Shown here in pieces: positions 14,586 through 22,019 of a stretch of 22,101 nucleotides of DNA (position 1 is the first letter of the stretch; every line of letters starts with the position of its first letter). The position numbers and the translations under genes were made by a program. The stretch is from an uncultured Alphaproteobacteria bacterium. GTDB lineage: Bacteria; Pseudomonadota; Alphaproteobacteria; Micavibrionales; Micavibrionaceae. The notes beneath the pieces were generated by a model. It was not told where the DNA came from and did no database searches. It saw nothing but the letters and a program-made list of their open reading frames with translations. Where the stretch lies: assembly GCA_934538895.1 (NCBI GenBank), contig CAKTCH010000003.1, positions 1 to 22,101 on the forward strand. The letters run 5' to 3'.

Positions 14586-16475
14586 TCACACCGCCTTCTT
14601 TTCCACGGCCTCCACCTTGATCGGCAGCACGACTTTCAGATGCAGGTCTTTGAGTTGTTGCGGGGTCGGGTCGGTCGGGGCGCCCATCATCGGGTCTTCA
14701 TAGGCGCCGTTCATGACGAACGCATAAACTTCGCGCAGGTTCGGCTCGTTGGCGAGGATCATGACGATGCGGTCGATGCCGAAGGCGCAGCCGCCGTGCG
14801 GGGGGGCGCCGAAGCGGAACGCGTCCAGCATCCCGCCGAATTTCTTCTCCAGCACTTCGCGGTCGTAACCGGCGATGGCGAAGGCCTTTTCCATCACGTC
14901 GGCATGGTGGTTGCGGATGCCGCCCGACGCCAGTTCGAAACCGTTACAAACGCAGTCATACTGCGTCGCCATGACGGTCAACGGGTCTTGATTGGTCAAC
15001 GCGTCGAGGCCGCCTTGCGGCATAGAGAACGGATTGTGCGAGAAATCGATCTTGCCGGTTTTCTCGTCCATCTCGAACATCGGGAAATCGACCAGCCAGA
15101 AGAATTTGTAAACGCCTTTCTCGCGGAGATCCATGTCATCACAGATTCTATCGCGCGCGCGACCAGAAAATTTAGCGGCCTTATTCTCGTTTTTATCAAA
15201 GATAAAGAAAACAGCGTCTCGCGATCCCAGACCCGTTAGCTTGCAAAGCTCTAATCTTGCTTCAGTCGTTAAGAATTTTGCTATTGGGCCCTTGAAATTA
15301 TCAACCACTTTAGCAAGCCATGTTCCATGCTGCTCTTGAAATTCTCTCACGATATAAGGTTCAAACTTAGGTTGTTCCCCCTCATACATGAAGTCATCTA
15401 CAGCAATATAGCCCATTCCTGGGGCCCCTTCTGATTGGGCCCAGCTATTCAGCTTATCAAAGAAGCTGCGTGGCTGATCTATAACATTCTCAACTTTAAT
15501 GGCTCTTACAGTACCGCCTTTGAATGCTTTAAATTCTACGTCGGAACGTTCAAATACGGATGTCACATCGGTGATGACCAGCGGGTTGCGCATGTCCGGC
15601 TTGTCCGAGCCGTATTTCAGGATCGCGTCGTTGTACTTCATGTGCGGCAGCCATTCGACGCGGTGCGGCGTGCCGGTCCAGTCGGCGAATTCCTTGAAGA
15701 TGCCGTCGATCACCGGCGTCATGGTGGCGAAGATGTCCTCCTGCTGCACGAAGCTCATTTCCATGTCGAGCTGGTAGAATTCGGCGAGGCGGTCGGCGCG
15801 GCCATCCTCGTCGCGGAAGCACGGTGCGATCTGGAAGTAACGGTCGAAACCGGACACCATCAGCAATTGCTTGAACTGCTGCGGCGCCTGCGGCAGCGCG
15901 TAGAATTTGCCCGGATGCAGGCGCGAGGGCACCAGATAGTCGCGCGCGCCTTCCGGGGAGGAGGCCGTGAGGATCGGGGTGTTGAATTCCTGAAAACCCT
16001 GATCCCACATGCGCTGGCGCATTGAGCGGATAATGTTGTTACGCAGGCGGATGCGTTTATGCATGTCTTCGCGGCGCAGGTCGAGGAAGCGGTATTTCAG
16101 CCGCACGTCTTCGCCGGCGGCGTCGCCATCGGCCACTTGCAGCGGCAGCACCTCGGCATGGGACTGCACGGCCATGTCGTCGATATAGACTTCGATATCG
16201 CCGGTGGCGAGTTCGGCGTTCGCCGTGCCTTCATGACGGATTTTCACGCGGCCCGTGACGGTGATCACGGACTCGGGGCGGCATTTTTCGACTTCGGCCA
16301 GCAGCGGGCTGTCCTGGTCGATGACGCACTGGGTCAGGCCGGTGGTGTCGCGCAGATCGATGAACAGCACCCCGCCATGGTCGCGCTTGCGGTGTATCCA
16401 GCCCGAGAGCTTGACGGTCTGGCCCGCGTCTTCTTTACGGAGGTCGGCGCATTTATGGGTGCGATAGGCGTGCAT
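14586..16475 (-). CDS. aspS: Aspartyl-tRNA synthetase, likely non-discriminating, with a mosaic GAD domain
   Basis: 629 residues, a class II synthetase charging tRNA-Asp. The N-terminal anticodon-binding OB domain contains GWIHRKRDHGGVLFIDLRD. Motif 2 is FRDEDGRADR, the GAD insertion domain spans about 300-445, and motif 3 is GIDRIVMIL near the end. His33 and Gly83 stand where non-discriminating bacterial enzymes differ from the discriminating E. coli enzyme (Leu and Lys), so it probably also charges tRNA-Asn for GatCAB. The stretch 15135-15565, covering the GAD domain, is far AT-richer than the rest (42% against 63% by hand count) and uses codons such as AGA and TTT that are rarer around it, yet the frame is intact. 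An AAGGG lies 10 nt before the ATG. Confidence 0.96.
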   Translation of the reverse strand: MHAYRTHKCADLRKEDAGQTVKLSGWIHRKRDHGGVLFIDLRDTTGLTQCVIDQDSPLLAEVEKCRPESVITVTGRVKIRHEGTANAELATGDIEVYIDDMAVQSHAEVLPLQVADGDAAGEDVRLKYRFLDLRREDMHKRIRLRNNIIRSMRQRMWDQGFQEFNTPILTASSPEGARDYLVPSRLHPGKFYALPQAPQQFKQLLMVSGFDRYFQIAPCFRDEDGRADRLAEFYQLDMEMSFVQQEDIFATMTPVIDGIFKEFADWTGTPHRVEWLPHMKYNDAILKYGSDKPDMRNPLVITDVTSVFERSDVEFKAFKGGTVRAIKVENVIDQPRSFFDKLNSWAQSEGAPGMGYIAVDDFMYEGEQPKFEPYIVREFQEQHGTWLAKVVDNFKGPIAKFLTTEARLELCKLTGLGSRDAVFFIFDKNENKAAKFSGRARDRICDDMDLREKGVYKFFWLVDFPMFEMDEKTGKIDFSHNPFSMPQGGLDALTNQDPLTVMATQYDCVCNGFELASGGIRNHHADVMEKAFAIAGYDREVLEKKFGGMLDAFRFGAPPHGGCAFGIDRIVMILANEPNLREVYAFVMNGAYEDPMMGAPTDPTPQQLKDLHLKVVLPIKVEAVEKKAV

Positions 16476-16558
16476 GGTCGAAAACCCTTGTATTTACGTG
16501 AATAAAGCGGCTTTCGTTATACAGGCGGCATCAGCCGAAAGCCAAGAGAAACTTGGCT
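16476..16558 (-). promoter_or_regulatory. Structured aspS leader with competing hairpins
   Basis: Read on the minus strand, a 7-bp stem with a 5-base loop (16552-16558 with 16540-16546) comes first. It overlaps an 8-bp stem (16536-16543 with 16509-16516) by four bases, so the two cannot form together. A CGGC-TGAT-GCCG mini-hairpin lies in the loop of the second. The aspS ribosome binding site is about 20 bases further on. Confidence 0.45.
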
Positions 16559-16597
16559 GTAAGTAAAACGAGGCTGCGGGCTTTGCCGTGAAATATT

Positions 16598-16629
16598 TTG
16601 CTTTTATTTTACGGAATATGAAATATAAT
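16598..16629 (+). promoter_or_regulatory. Candidate promoter with perfect -10 box
   Basis: A perfect TATAAT at 16624-16629 lies in a short AT-rich stretch, 34 bases before the small gene at 16664. The best -35 is weak: TTGCTT (16598-16603) at a long 20-nt spacing, or CTTTTA (16601-16606) at 17 nt. Confidence 0.45.
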
Positions 16630-16663
16630 GACATCCACCACGATAAAGGACAGGAGAAGCGCC

Positions 16664-16780
16664 ATGGCTGGCCCGCAACAAAAGGCTCTCGAGAGCCTGT
16701 ACGATTCATTTGAGAATCTATGCGGCTTGAGCGCCGGAAGGACGGCCATAATTTTCACGCCGACAGCCGCGCCGATATGA
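16664..16780 (+). CDS. Small 38-residue reading frame with strong ribosome binding site
   Basis: The product is MAGPQQKALESLYDSFENLC followed by GLSAGRTAIIFTPTAAPI. It has the best translation start of the neighbourhood: CAGGAG at 16651-16656 is 7-8 nt from ATG 16664, below a TATAAT. The TGA overlaps the ATG of the next frame as ATGA (16777-16780), the usual sign of translational coupling. Two readings are open: a real small protein coupled to the next gene, or the N-terminus of a single gene of about 168 codons broken by a 1-base frameshift between 16714 and 16780. The first 20 residues look helical and acidic. Confidence 0.55.
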   Translation: MAGPQQKALESLYDSFENLCGLSAGRTAIIFTPTAAPI

Positions 16781-17169
16781 CCATACAGGAAGTGGCGAAA
16801 CCGGTGCGGGACAAACTGAGGGAATATCTGGGTTTCCACCGCGAGCATACCGACGAGAATGGTTGCATCGGGCAGAAGGATAGCGCGGGCCTCTCTTGTG
16901 TAGCCTTAAGCGCAGCCTGTGTGCATAAACGGCTCATTACGCTTTGCGATGTCGATATGCCGCGTATCCTTGCCGCACCGGAATCGGCTATGGGTCTGCC
17001 ACCCCATTTCAAGAAGGTCATGGAAGGTGAACACGCTTTGCTCTCTGACCTGCGCTCACGATTTGAAAAGGTGTTCCGCTACGATTTAGCCCTTCTGGAA
17101 GAGATGAGGAATCAAGCGTCGCGTCCAGCGCCGCCACGTTCAGCAGCACGTCTAACGCTCGTACCGTAA
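16777..17169 (+). CDS. Unknown small protein, possibly coupled to or frameshifted from the frame at 16664
   Basis: From ATG 16777 the product is 130 residues (MTIQEVAKPVRDKLREYLGF and onward), ending ARLTLVP. The same frame has an earlier ATG at 16720 (149 residues), but it has no Shine-Dalgarno and overlaps the preceding frame. The protein looks helical, with a middle segment containing four cysteines (GCIGQKDSAGLSCVALSAAC, then LCDVDM) and a charged helix near the end (LLSDLRSRFEKVFRYDLALL). A local hand count gives about 56% GC, lower than neighbouring genes. I do not recognise a family. Confidence 0.6.
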   Translation: MTIQEVAKPVRDKLREYLGFHREHTDENGCIGQKDSAGLSCVALSAACVHKRLITLCDVDMPRILAAPESAMGLPPHFKKVMEGEHALLSDLRSRFEKVFRYDLALLEEMRNQASRPAPPRSAARLTLVP

Positions 17170-17272
17170 CTGTACCGATAATTTACATATAAAACAAGGG
17201 TGAGCTATTTTTTCGCCGCTTTCCCTATAAAGTCATGGCATTAAGCGGCGTCTGGGCGATATAAAGGTGCTC

Positions 17273-18439
17273 ATGAGTGAAAAAAACGCCGGCATCGTCG
17301 CTAACCAGACCGAACTGAACGCCCTGTGCGCCGAACTGGTGAAGGGGCCTTATTTTACCGTCGATACGGAATTTCTGCGCGACAAGACCTATTACCCGCA
17401 ACTGTGCCTGATTCAGGTGGCCAGCCCCGGCGGGGAGCCGAAGGCGATCGACCCGCTGATGGACGGCATCGACCTTGCGCCGCTTTTCAGCCTGATGTCG
17501 GATGAAAACATTCTGAAGGTCTTTCATGCCGCGCGTCAGGATCTCGAGATTTTCTACAACCTGATGGGCAAGGTGCCACACCCGATTTTCGATACCCAGG
17601 TGGCGGCGATGGTGTGCGGCTTCGGCGAGTCCGTCGGTTATTACGCGCTGGTAGCGGAGATTTGCGGCGTGCATCTGGACAAGGGCGCGCAGTTCACCGA
17701 CTGGTCGCGCCGCCCGCTTTCGAAGAAGCAGCTGGTTTACGCGCTGGATGACGTGACGTATCTGCGCGATATCTATGAAGGCCTCGCCGCGCAATTGAAG
17801 GAAACGGGCCGCACCACATGGCTGGAACAGGAAATGAGAATCCTCGAAAGCGGCGAGACTTACGAGAATTTGCCTGAAAACGCGTGGGAGCGCATCAAGG
17901 TGCGCACCGACAAGCCCAAGGTGCTGGCGCTGCTGCGCGCAGTGGCGGCCTGGCGCGAGCGCGAGGCGCAAGGCCGCGACGTGCCGCGCCAGCGCATCGT
18001 GAAAGACGAAGTGCTGGCCGACATCGCCGTACACCCGCCGGAAACGCCGGAGGAACTGGGCAAGATACGCGGTCTGTCCGCCGATTTCGCGCGCGGCAAG
18101 CTGGGCCGGGGCCTGCTGGAGGCCGTCGCCAAAGGGCTGGCCACACCGCCCAAAGATTGCCCGCACGTTGTGCGCAAGCCGAAATTCCCCGCCGACCTGA
18201 CACCGACGCTCGAAATGCTGAAAATGCTGCTGCGTATCCAGTGCGCCGAGCATGGCGTGGCGACGAAACTGGTGGCGAACGGCGAAGATCTGGAAGCCTT
18301 CATCATCGCTCCGGACAAGGAGCAGCCGCTGACGACAGGCTGGCGCCATGAAATCTTCGGCCAGGTCGCGCGCAGGCTGATGGACGGCCGGATCGGCCTG
18401 AGCCTTAAGAATAACCAGATCACGCGCATGGAACTATAA
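17273..18439 (+). CDS. rnd: Ribonuclease D
   Basis: 388 residues, a 3'-5' exoribonuclease acting on tRNA precursors and other structured RNAs. The DEDDy catalytic set is visible: Asp31 and Glu33 in FTVDTEFLR, Asp90 in HAARQDLEIF and Tyr156-x3-Asp160 in VYALDDVTYL. The C-terminal half (about 200-388) contains the helical HRDC region, with the segment TPEELGKIRGLSADFARGKLG. The frame begins at GTG 17267, but ATG 17273 is preferred, with AAGG 5 nt upstream. It follows the unknown bicistronic locus by 103 bases and is followed by a weak hairpin terminator. Confidence 0.95.
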   Translation: MSEKNAGIVANQTELNALCAELVKGPYFTVDTEFLRDKTYYPQLCLIQVASPGGEPKAIDPLMDGIDLAPLFSLMSDENILKVFHAARQDLEIFYNLMGKVPHPIFDTQVAAMVCGFGESVGYYALVAEICGVHLDKGAQFTDWSRRPLSKKQLVYALDDVTYLRDIYEGLAAQLKETGRTTWLEQEMRILESGETYENLPENAWERIKVRTDKPKVLALLRAVAAWREREAQGRDVPRQRIVKDEVLADIAVHPPETPEELGKIRGLSADFARGKLGRGLLEAVAKGLATPPKDCPHVVRKPKFPADLTPTLEMLKMLLRIQCAEHGVATKLVANGEDLEAFIIAPDKEQPLTTGWRHEIFGQVARRLMDGRIGLSLKNNQITRMEL

Positions 18440-18449
18440 AACGCCGCCG

Positions 18450-18463
18450 CCGGGAATTCCCGG
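18450..18463 (+). terminator. Weak terminator-like hairpin after rnd
   Basis: CCGGG-AATT-CCCGG forms a 5-bp stem 11 bases after the rnd stop, followed by AATGTTTCTTT. The stem is short and the T-run is interrupted, so efficiency is doubtful. Confidence 0.4.
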
Positions 18464-18555
18464 AATGTTTCTTTGGCGTAACAATATCTTAAATCTTGCT
18501 TTTAAGCCCCATCTAAGGATAGTGTGCGCCACATCCACAGCATCAAAGGTTGAGA

Positions 18556-19218
18556 ATGAAGCGATTTAAAGCCCTTCTTGTTGATATCGATGGTACCGTA
18601 GCCGATTGCGAAAAGCGCAATCGCAATGTTCTTGAGAGCGTTGCAACGGCCCATGGCGGACAGATCCTGCCGCAGGACTGGCTGGTTCTGGCGGGCACCA
18701 GCGATCATTTTATCCATGGCTGGCTCGCAAAAAAATTCAGCGCATTCAAGATCGGCGTGCGGGATTTCGTTGATGAAGTCAAGTGTGGCTATTTACGCCG
18801 TTCTTTTGAAGTGGTGGCGCGCGAGGGGATAATGGAAAGCTTCCTTCATATTCAAGGGCGCGGCATCAAAATCGCCGCCGTTACCAATTCACCGTCTGAT
18901 ATAGCCGCCTCGAATCTGGTGGCAACGAAGTGCGATAAATTTATGGAATTCGTTATGACGGCCACCGATGTGGAAAGGGCCGGGCGCAGCATCAAGCCGA
19001 TGCCGGACCCCTATTTGATGGCCGCGGAGCGCCTTCATGTCGATCCGGCCAGTTGTCTCGTGCTTGAAGATAGCGGTTCCGGGACGGCGGCAGCGCTGGC
19101 GGCGGGTTCCACCGTGATTCAGATTGTGGATGATCCTGTTTACACCGTTCCGGCGGCGCATTATCACGCTCACAATCCCCTGCAGTTAAAGGCACTTTGT
19201 AAGCAACTCATTCCTTAA
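18556..19218 (+). CDS. HAD-superfamily phosphatase (CbbY/beta-phosphoglucomutase-like)
   Basis: 220 residues. Motif I is LLVDIDGTVAD with nucleophile Asp10 and general acid Asp12. Motif II is the TNS of AAVTNSPSD, the motif III lysine is in SIKPMPDPYLMAAERL, and motif IV is LVLEDSGSGTAAA. A helical cap lies between motif I and II, as in phosphoglycolate phosphatase and CbbY-type enzymes. The substrate cannot be read from sequence; the neighbours (fructokinase, glucose-6-phosphate isomerase) suggest a sugar phosphate. ATG 18556 is chosen over TTG 18550, with AAAGG 6 nt upstream. It begins a probable three-gene operon; mak starts 18 bases after its stop. Confidence 0.88.
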   Translation: MKRFKALLVDIDGTVADCEKRNRNVLESVATAHGGQILPQDWLVLAGTSDHFIHGWLAKKFSAFKIGVRDFVDEVKCGYLRRSFEVVAREGIMESFLHIQGRGIKIAAVTNSPSDIAASNLVATKCDKFMEFVMTATDVERAGRSIKPMPDPYLMAAERLHVDPASCLVLEDSGSGTAAALAAGSTVIQIVDDPVYTVPAAHYHAHNPLQLKALCKQLIP

Positions 19219-19236
19219 AGAAACTGGTTCCTCGTC

Positions 19237-20244
19237 ATGCGTATTGGTATCGATCTTGGTGGCACCAAGACGGAAATTGTCTGTCTGGATCAAAAAAACG
19301 GTAAAGAGCTGTATCGCCATCGCGTTCCCACGAAGAAGGGCGATTATCAAGCGACGATCACCACGATCTGTGCACTGGTGGAGCAAGCTGAATCAACGCT
19401 GGGGCAAAAGGGCACGGTAGGGGTCGGTATCCCCGGCACGGTGTCGCGCGACACGGGATTGGTAAAGAATGCCAATAGCACATGGTTGAACGGCCAGCCG
19501 CTCGATAAGGATCTGGCGGCGGCGCTGGGCCGCCCGGTGCGCATGGAAAACGATGCGAACTGTCTGGCTGTTTCCGAAGCGACGGACGGTGCGGGCGCCG
19601 GCAAACCCGTCGTCTTTGCCGCGATTATCGGTACGGGTTGCGGCGCGGGCCTTGCGATCGATGGCCGCGCGGTTTCCGGCATCAACGGCATCGCCGGCGA
19701 ATGGGGGCACAATCCCTTATCCTACCCAAGCGTTTATCATCCCGACGCCGCGTCCTTATATGCGCGGTTCGAAACGGCGCCCGGTGTTTCCGATACATTG
19801 GATCAATATTTCACCGGGGATGCGACTGTAGCCGAATATCCCGGACCGCTGTGTTACTGCGGCCGCCGGGGCTGTCTGGAGACATGGATTCCAGGCACCG
19901 GATTCAAGAACGATTACGCGCGCGTGACAGGCGAATCCTTGTCCACGCACGATATTATCGCGCAATCGAGAACGGGCGAACCCCAGGCAGTTGCCGCGCT
20001 GACGCGTTATATCGATCGTCTGGCGCGCGGTCTGGCGGCGGTCATTAACATCGTTGACCCCGATATCGTCGTTCTGGGCGGCGGGATGAGCAATGTGGAT
20101 GAGCTTTACGAAAAGCTGCCGCATATCTGGGGGCGCTATGTCTTCTCTGACAAGGTTAATACGGCCCTGGCGCCGGCGCGCCATGGTGATTCATCGGGCG
20201 TGCGCGGCGCCGCATGGTTATGGCGCGCTGATGAAGCGGCCTAG
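19237..20244 (+). CDS. mak: ROK-family fructokinase (Mak-like)
   Basis: 335 residues, a cytoplasmic sugar kinase that would convert fructose with ATP to fructose-6-phosphate. The N-terminal phosphate loop MRIGIDLGGTKTE, KNANSTWLNGQPLDKDL, catalytic Asp106 in ENDANCLAVSEA, and IIGTGCGAGLAIDGRA are close to E. coli Mak. The zinc site typical of ROK proteins is His158 (EWGHNP) with Cys206, Cys208 and Cys213 (CYCGRRGC). About 24 extra residues between His158 and the cysteines (around 163-200) are absent in E. coli Mak. The Shine-Dalgarno is weak, so coupling to the HAD gene 18 bases upstream is likely. The end GDSSGVRGAAWLW is the family's conserved C-terminus. Confidence 0.92.
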   Translation: MRIGIDLGGTKTEIVCLDQKNGKELYRHRVPTKKGDYQATITTICALVEQAESTLGQKGTVGVGIPGTVSRDTGLVKNANSTWLNGQPLDKDLAAALGRPVRMENDANCLAVSEATDGAGAGKPVVFAAIIGTGCGAGLAIDGRAVSGINGIAGEWGHNPLSYPSVYHPDAASLYARFETAPGVSDTLDQYFTGDATVAEYPGPLCYCGRRGCLETWIPGTGFKNDYARVTGESLSTHDIIAQSRTGEPQAVAALTRYIDRLARGLAAVINIVDPDIVVLGGGMSNVDELYEKLPHIWGRYVFSDKVNTALAPARHGDSSGVRGAAWLWRADEAA

Positions 20245-20275
20245 GGATAAGCTTACTTAAATATAAGGAACGGAC

Positions 20276-21823
20276 ATGACGCTGAAAGATCAGCCAGGCT
20301 TTGCGGCACTGGCGCAACATCACAAAGAATTCTCCTCTTTCAGCCTGCGCGCGGCGCTGGCGGACGAAACGCGTTATCAGGCGTTGTCGCTATCGCTGGG
20401 GGAGGCGCTGTTCGATTTTTCCAAGCATCTGGTGACGGCGGACACGATAACGCATTTGATGAATCTGGCGCGTGACCGCGATGTCGCGGGCTGGCGCGAT
20501 AAAATGTTCGCGGGCGCGCCTGTCAACAATACGGAAGGCCGCGCCGTTCTGCATGTGGCCCTGCGCGCGCCGCGGGACGCGGATATACGCGTGGACGGTG
20601 TCGATGTCATGGACGGCGTTCATGAAATGAGAGCGCGCATGGCCGCGTTCGCCGACAAAATCCGCGCGGACGAAAACATTACCGACGTGGTCAGCATCGG
20701 CATCGGCGGTTCCGATCTGGGGCCGCGTTTCGTAACCGAAGCGTTGCAGGATTGTCACGACGGCCCGCGCATCCATTTTGTCTCCAACGTGGACGGCCAT
20801 GTCATCAGCCGCACGCTGCAAGGGCTGAAGCCGGAGAATACGCTGGTGGTGATCGCGTCCAAGACCTTCACCACCGAGGAAACCATGCTGAACGCCCATG
20901 TGGCGCGCGACTGGCTGGTGGCGGCGCTGGGCGCGGACAAGGCGGGGGCGCGGATGGCGGCCTTGTCGGTCGCGACCGACAAGGCAAAAGCCTTCGGCGT
21001 GCCGGAAGCGCATATATTCGGCTTCGCCGACTGGGTCGGCGGGCGCTATTCGCTATGGTCGGCCATCGGCCTGCCGGTGATGATCGCGGTCGGGCCGCGC
21101 CATTTCGAACGCCTGCTGGCGGGCGCGCACGCCATGGACGAACATTTCAGGACCGCGCCGCTGGACAGGAATATTCCCGTGCTGATGGGCATGATCGGCG
21201 TGTGGTACCGCAATATCTGGCAATATCCCGCGCATCTGCTGCTGCCCTATGACCAGCGCCTGGCGCGTCTGGCCAAATTTATCCAGCAGATGGATATGGA
21301 ATCGAACGGCAAATCCGTGGATCGTGACGGCAACGCGCTGGATGTCGCGGCAGGCCCCGTGATCTTCGGTGAACCGGGCACCGACAGCCAGCATTCCTTC
21401 ATGCAGCTCGTGCATCAGGGCGAGATCATCCCGGCGGATTTCATCGCCGTGAAGAAACCGGACCATGATCTGCGGGACAACCATGTCAGCCTGCTGGCGA
21501 ACTGCTTCGCCCAGTCGCGCGCGCTGGCCATCGGCCAGACTCTGGCGGAAGCGCAAGGGGATGCCAGCCGCGTCTTCTCCGGCAACCGCCCCTCAACCAC
21601 TATTTTATTGCCGCAACTCGATCCTTATCATCTCGGCTTGCTGCTGGCGGCGTATGAACACAAGGTCTTTGTGCAGGGGATCGTCTGGGGCCTCAACAGC
21701 TTCGACCAGCCGGGCGTCGAGCTGGGCAAGAAACTGGCGAAGGCCATCACTCCCGCGATCAAATCCGGCGACGCGGCGGATCTTGACCTTTCAACGATGC
21801 ATTTGATCGGGGCGATACGGTAA
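20276..21823 (+). CDS. pgi: Glucose-6-phosphate isomerase
   Basis: 515 residues converting fructose-6-phosphate and glucose-6-phosphate. Motifs are SIGIGGSDLGPRFVTEAL (140-157), signature DWVGGRYSLWSAIG, the catalytic glutamate region QQMDMESNGKSV, GEPGTDSQHSFMQLVHQG with the catalytic His, and SFDQPGVELGKKLA with the active-site Lys. It is somewhat shorter than the roughly 550-residue E. coli enzyme, mainly at the ends. AAGGA lies 6 nt before ATG 20276. It starts 31 bases after mak, which places it third in the HAD-mak-pgi unit: together Mak and Pgi route fructose to glucose-6-phosphate. Confidence 0.97.
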   Translation: MTLKDQPGFAALAQHHKEFSSFSLRAALADETRYQALSLSLGEALFDFSKHLVTADTITHLMNLARDRDVAGWRDKMFAGAPVNNTEGRAVLHVALRAPRDADIRVDGVDVMDGVHEMRARMAAFADKIRADENITDVVSIGIGGSDLGPRFVTEALQDCHDGPRIHFVSNVDGHVISRTLQGLKPENTLVVIASKTFTTEETMLNAHVARDWLVAALGADKAGARMAALSVATDKAKAFGVPEAHIFGFADWVGGRYSLWSAIGLPVMIAVGPRHFERLLAGAHAMDEHFRTAPLDRNIPVLMGMIGVWYRNIWQYPAHLLLPYDQRLARLAKFIQQMDMESNGKSVDRDGNALDVAAGPVIFGEPGTDSQHSFMQLVHQGEIIPADFIAVKKPDHDLRDNHVSLLANCFAQSRALAIGQTLAEAQGDASRVFSGNRPSTTILLPQLDPYHLGLLLAAYEHKVFVQGIVWGLNSFDQPGVELGKKLAKAITPAIKSGDAADLDLSTMHLIGAIR

Positions 21824-21949
21824 TTTACAAGACGTTGCCGCTGGCAAGCTATGCCGCCTCTCGGGCCGGGCGCTTCTTCAATTTCCTTGCCTGAGGCACT
21901 GTGAATTTGCTACTGAACCGGCACCAGCAAGTAAAGACTTACTAAAAGT

Positions 21950-21976
21950 GAATTTTGTATTTTACATACAAAATTC
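21950..21976. promoter_or_regulatory. 10-7-10 palindrome upstream of the last gene
   Basis: GAATTTTGTA (21950-21959) and its exact reverse complement (21967-21976) flank a 7-base spacer. It lies 43 bases before the start of the last gene in an AT-rich stretch. It could be an operator for a dimeric repressor, or a hairpin that ends pgi-operon transcripts. Confidence 0.6.
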
Positions 21977-22019
21977 TTGTTGAATCATTGAAGAATAACT
22001 TCCGAAAGGTGTCCGTTTC

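Noticed and set aside
14232..15239. 335-codon plus-strand frame across the DUF6314 gene and aspS
   Set aside because: It crosses two real genes and their gap on the opposite strand and matches no known family.
16714..16780. Programmed -1 frameshift between the two small frames
   Set aside because: No in-frame X XXY YYZ slippery heptamer is present in the overlap; the ATGA overlap explains the arrangement more simply.
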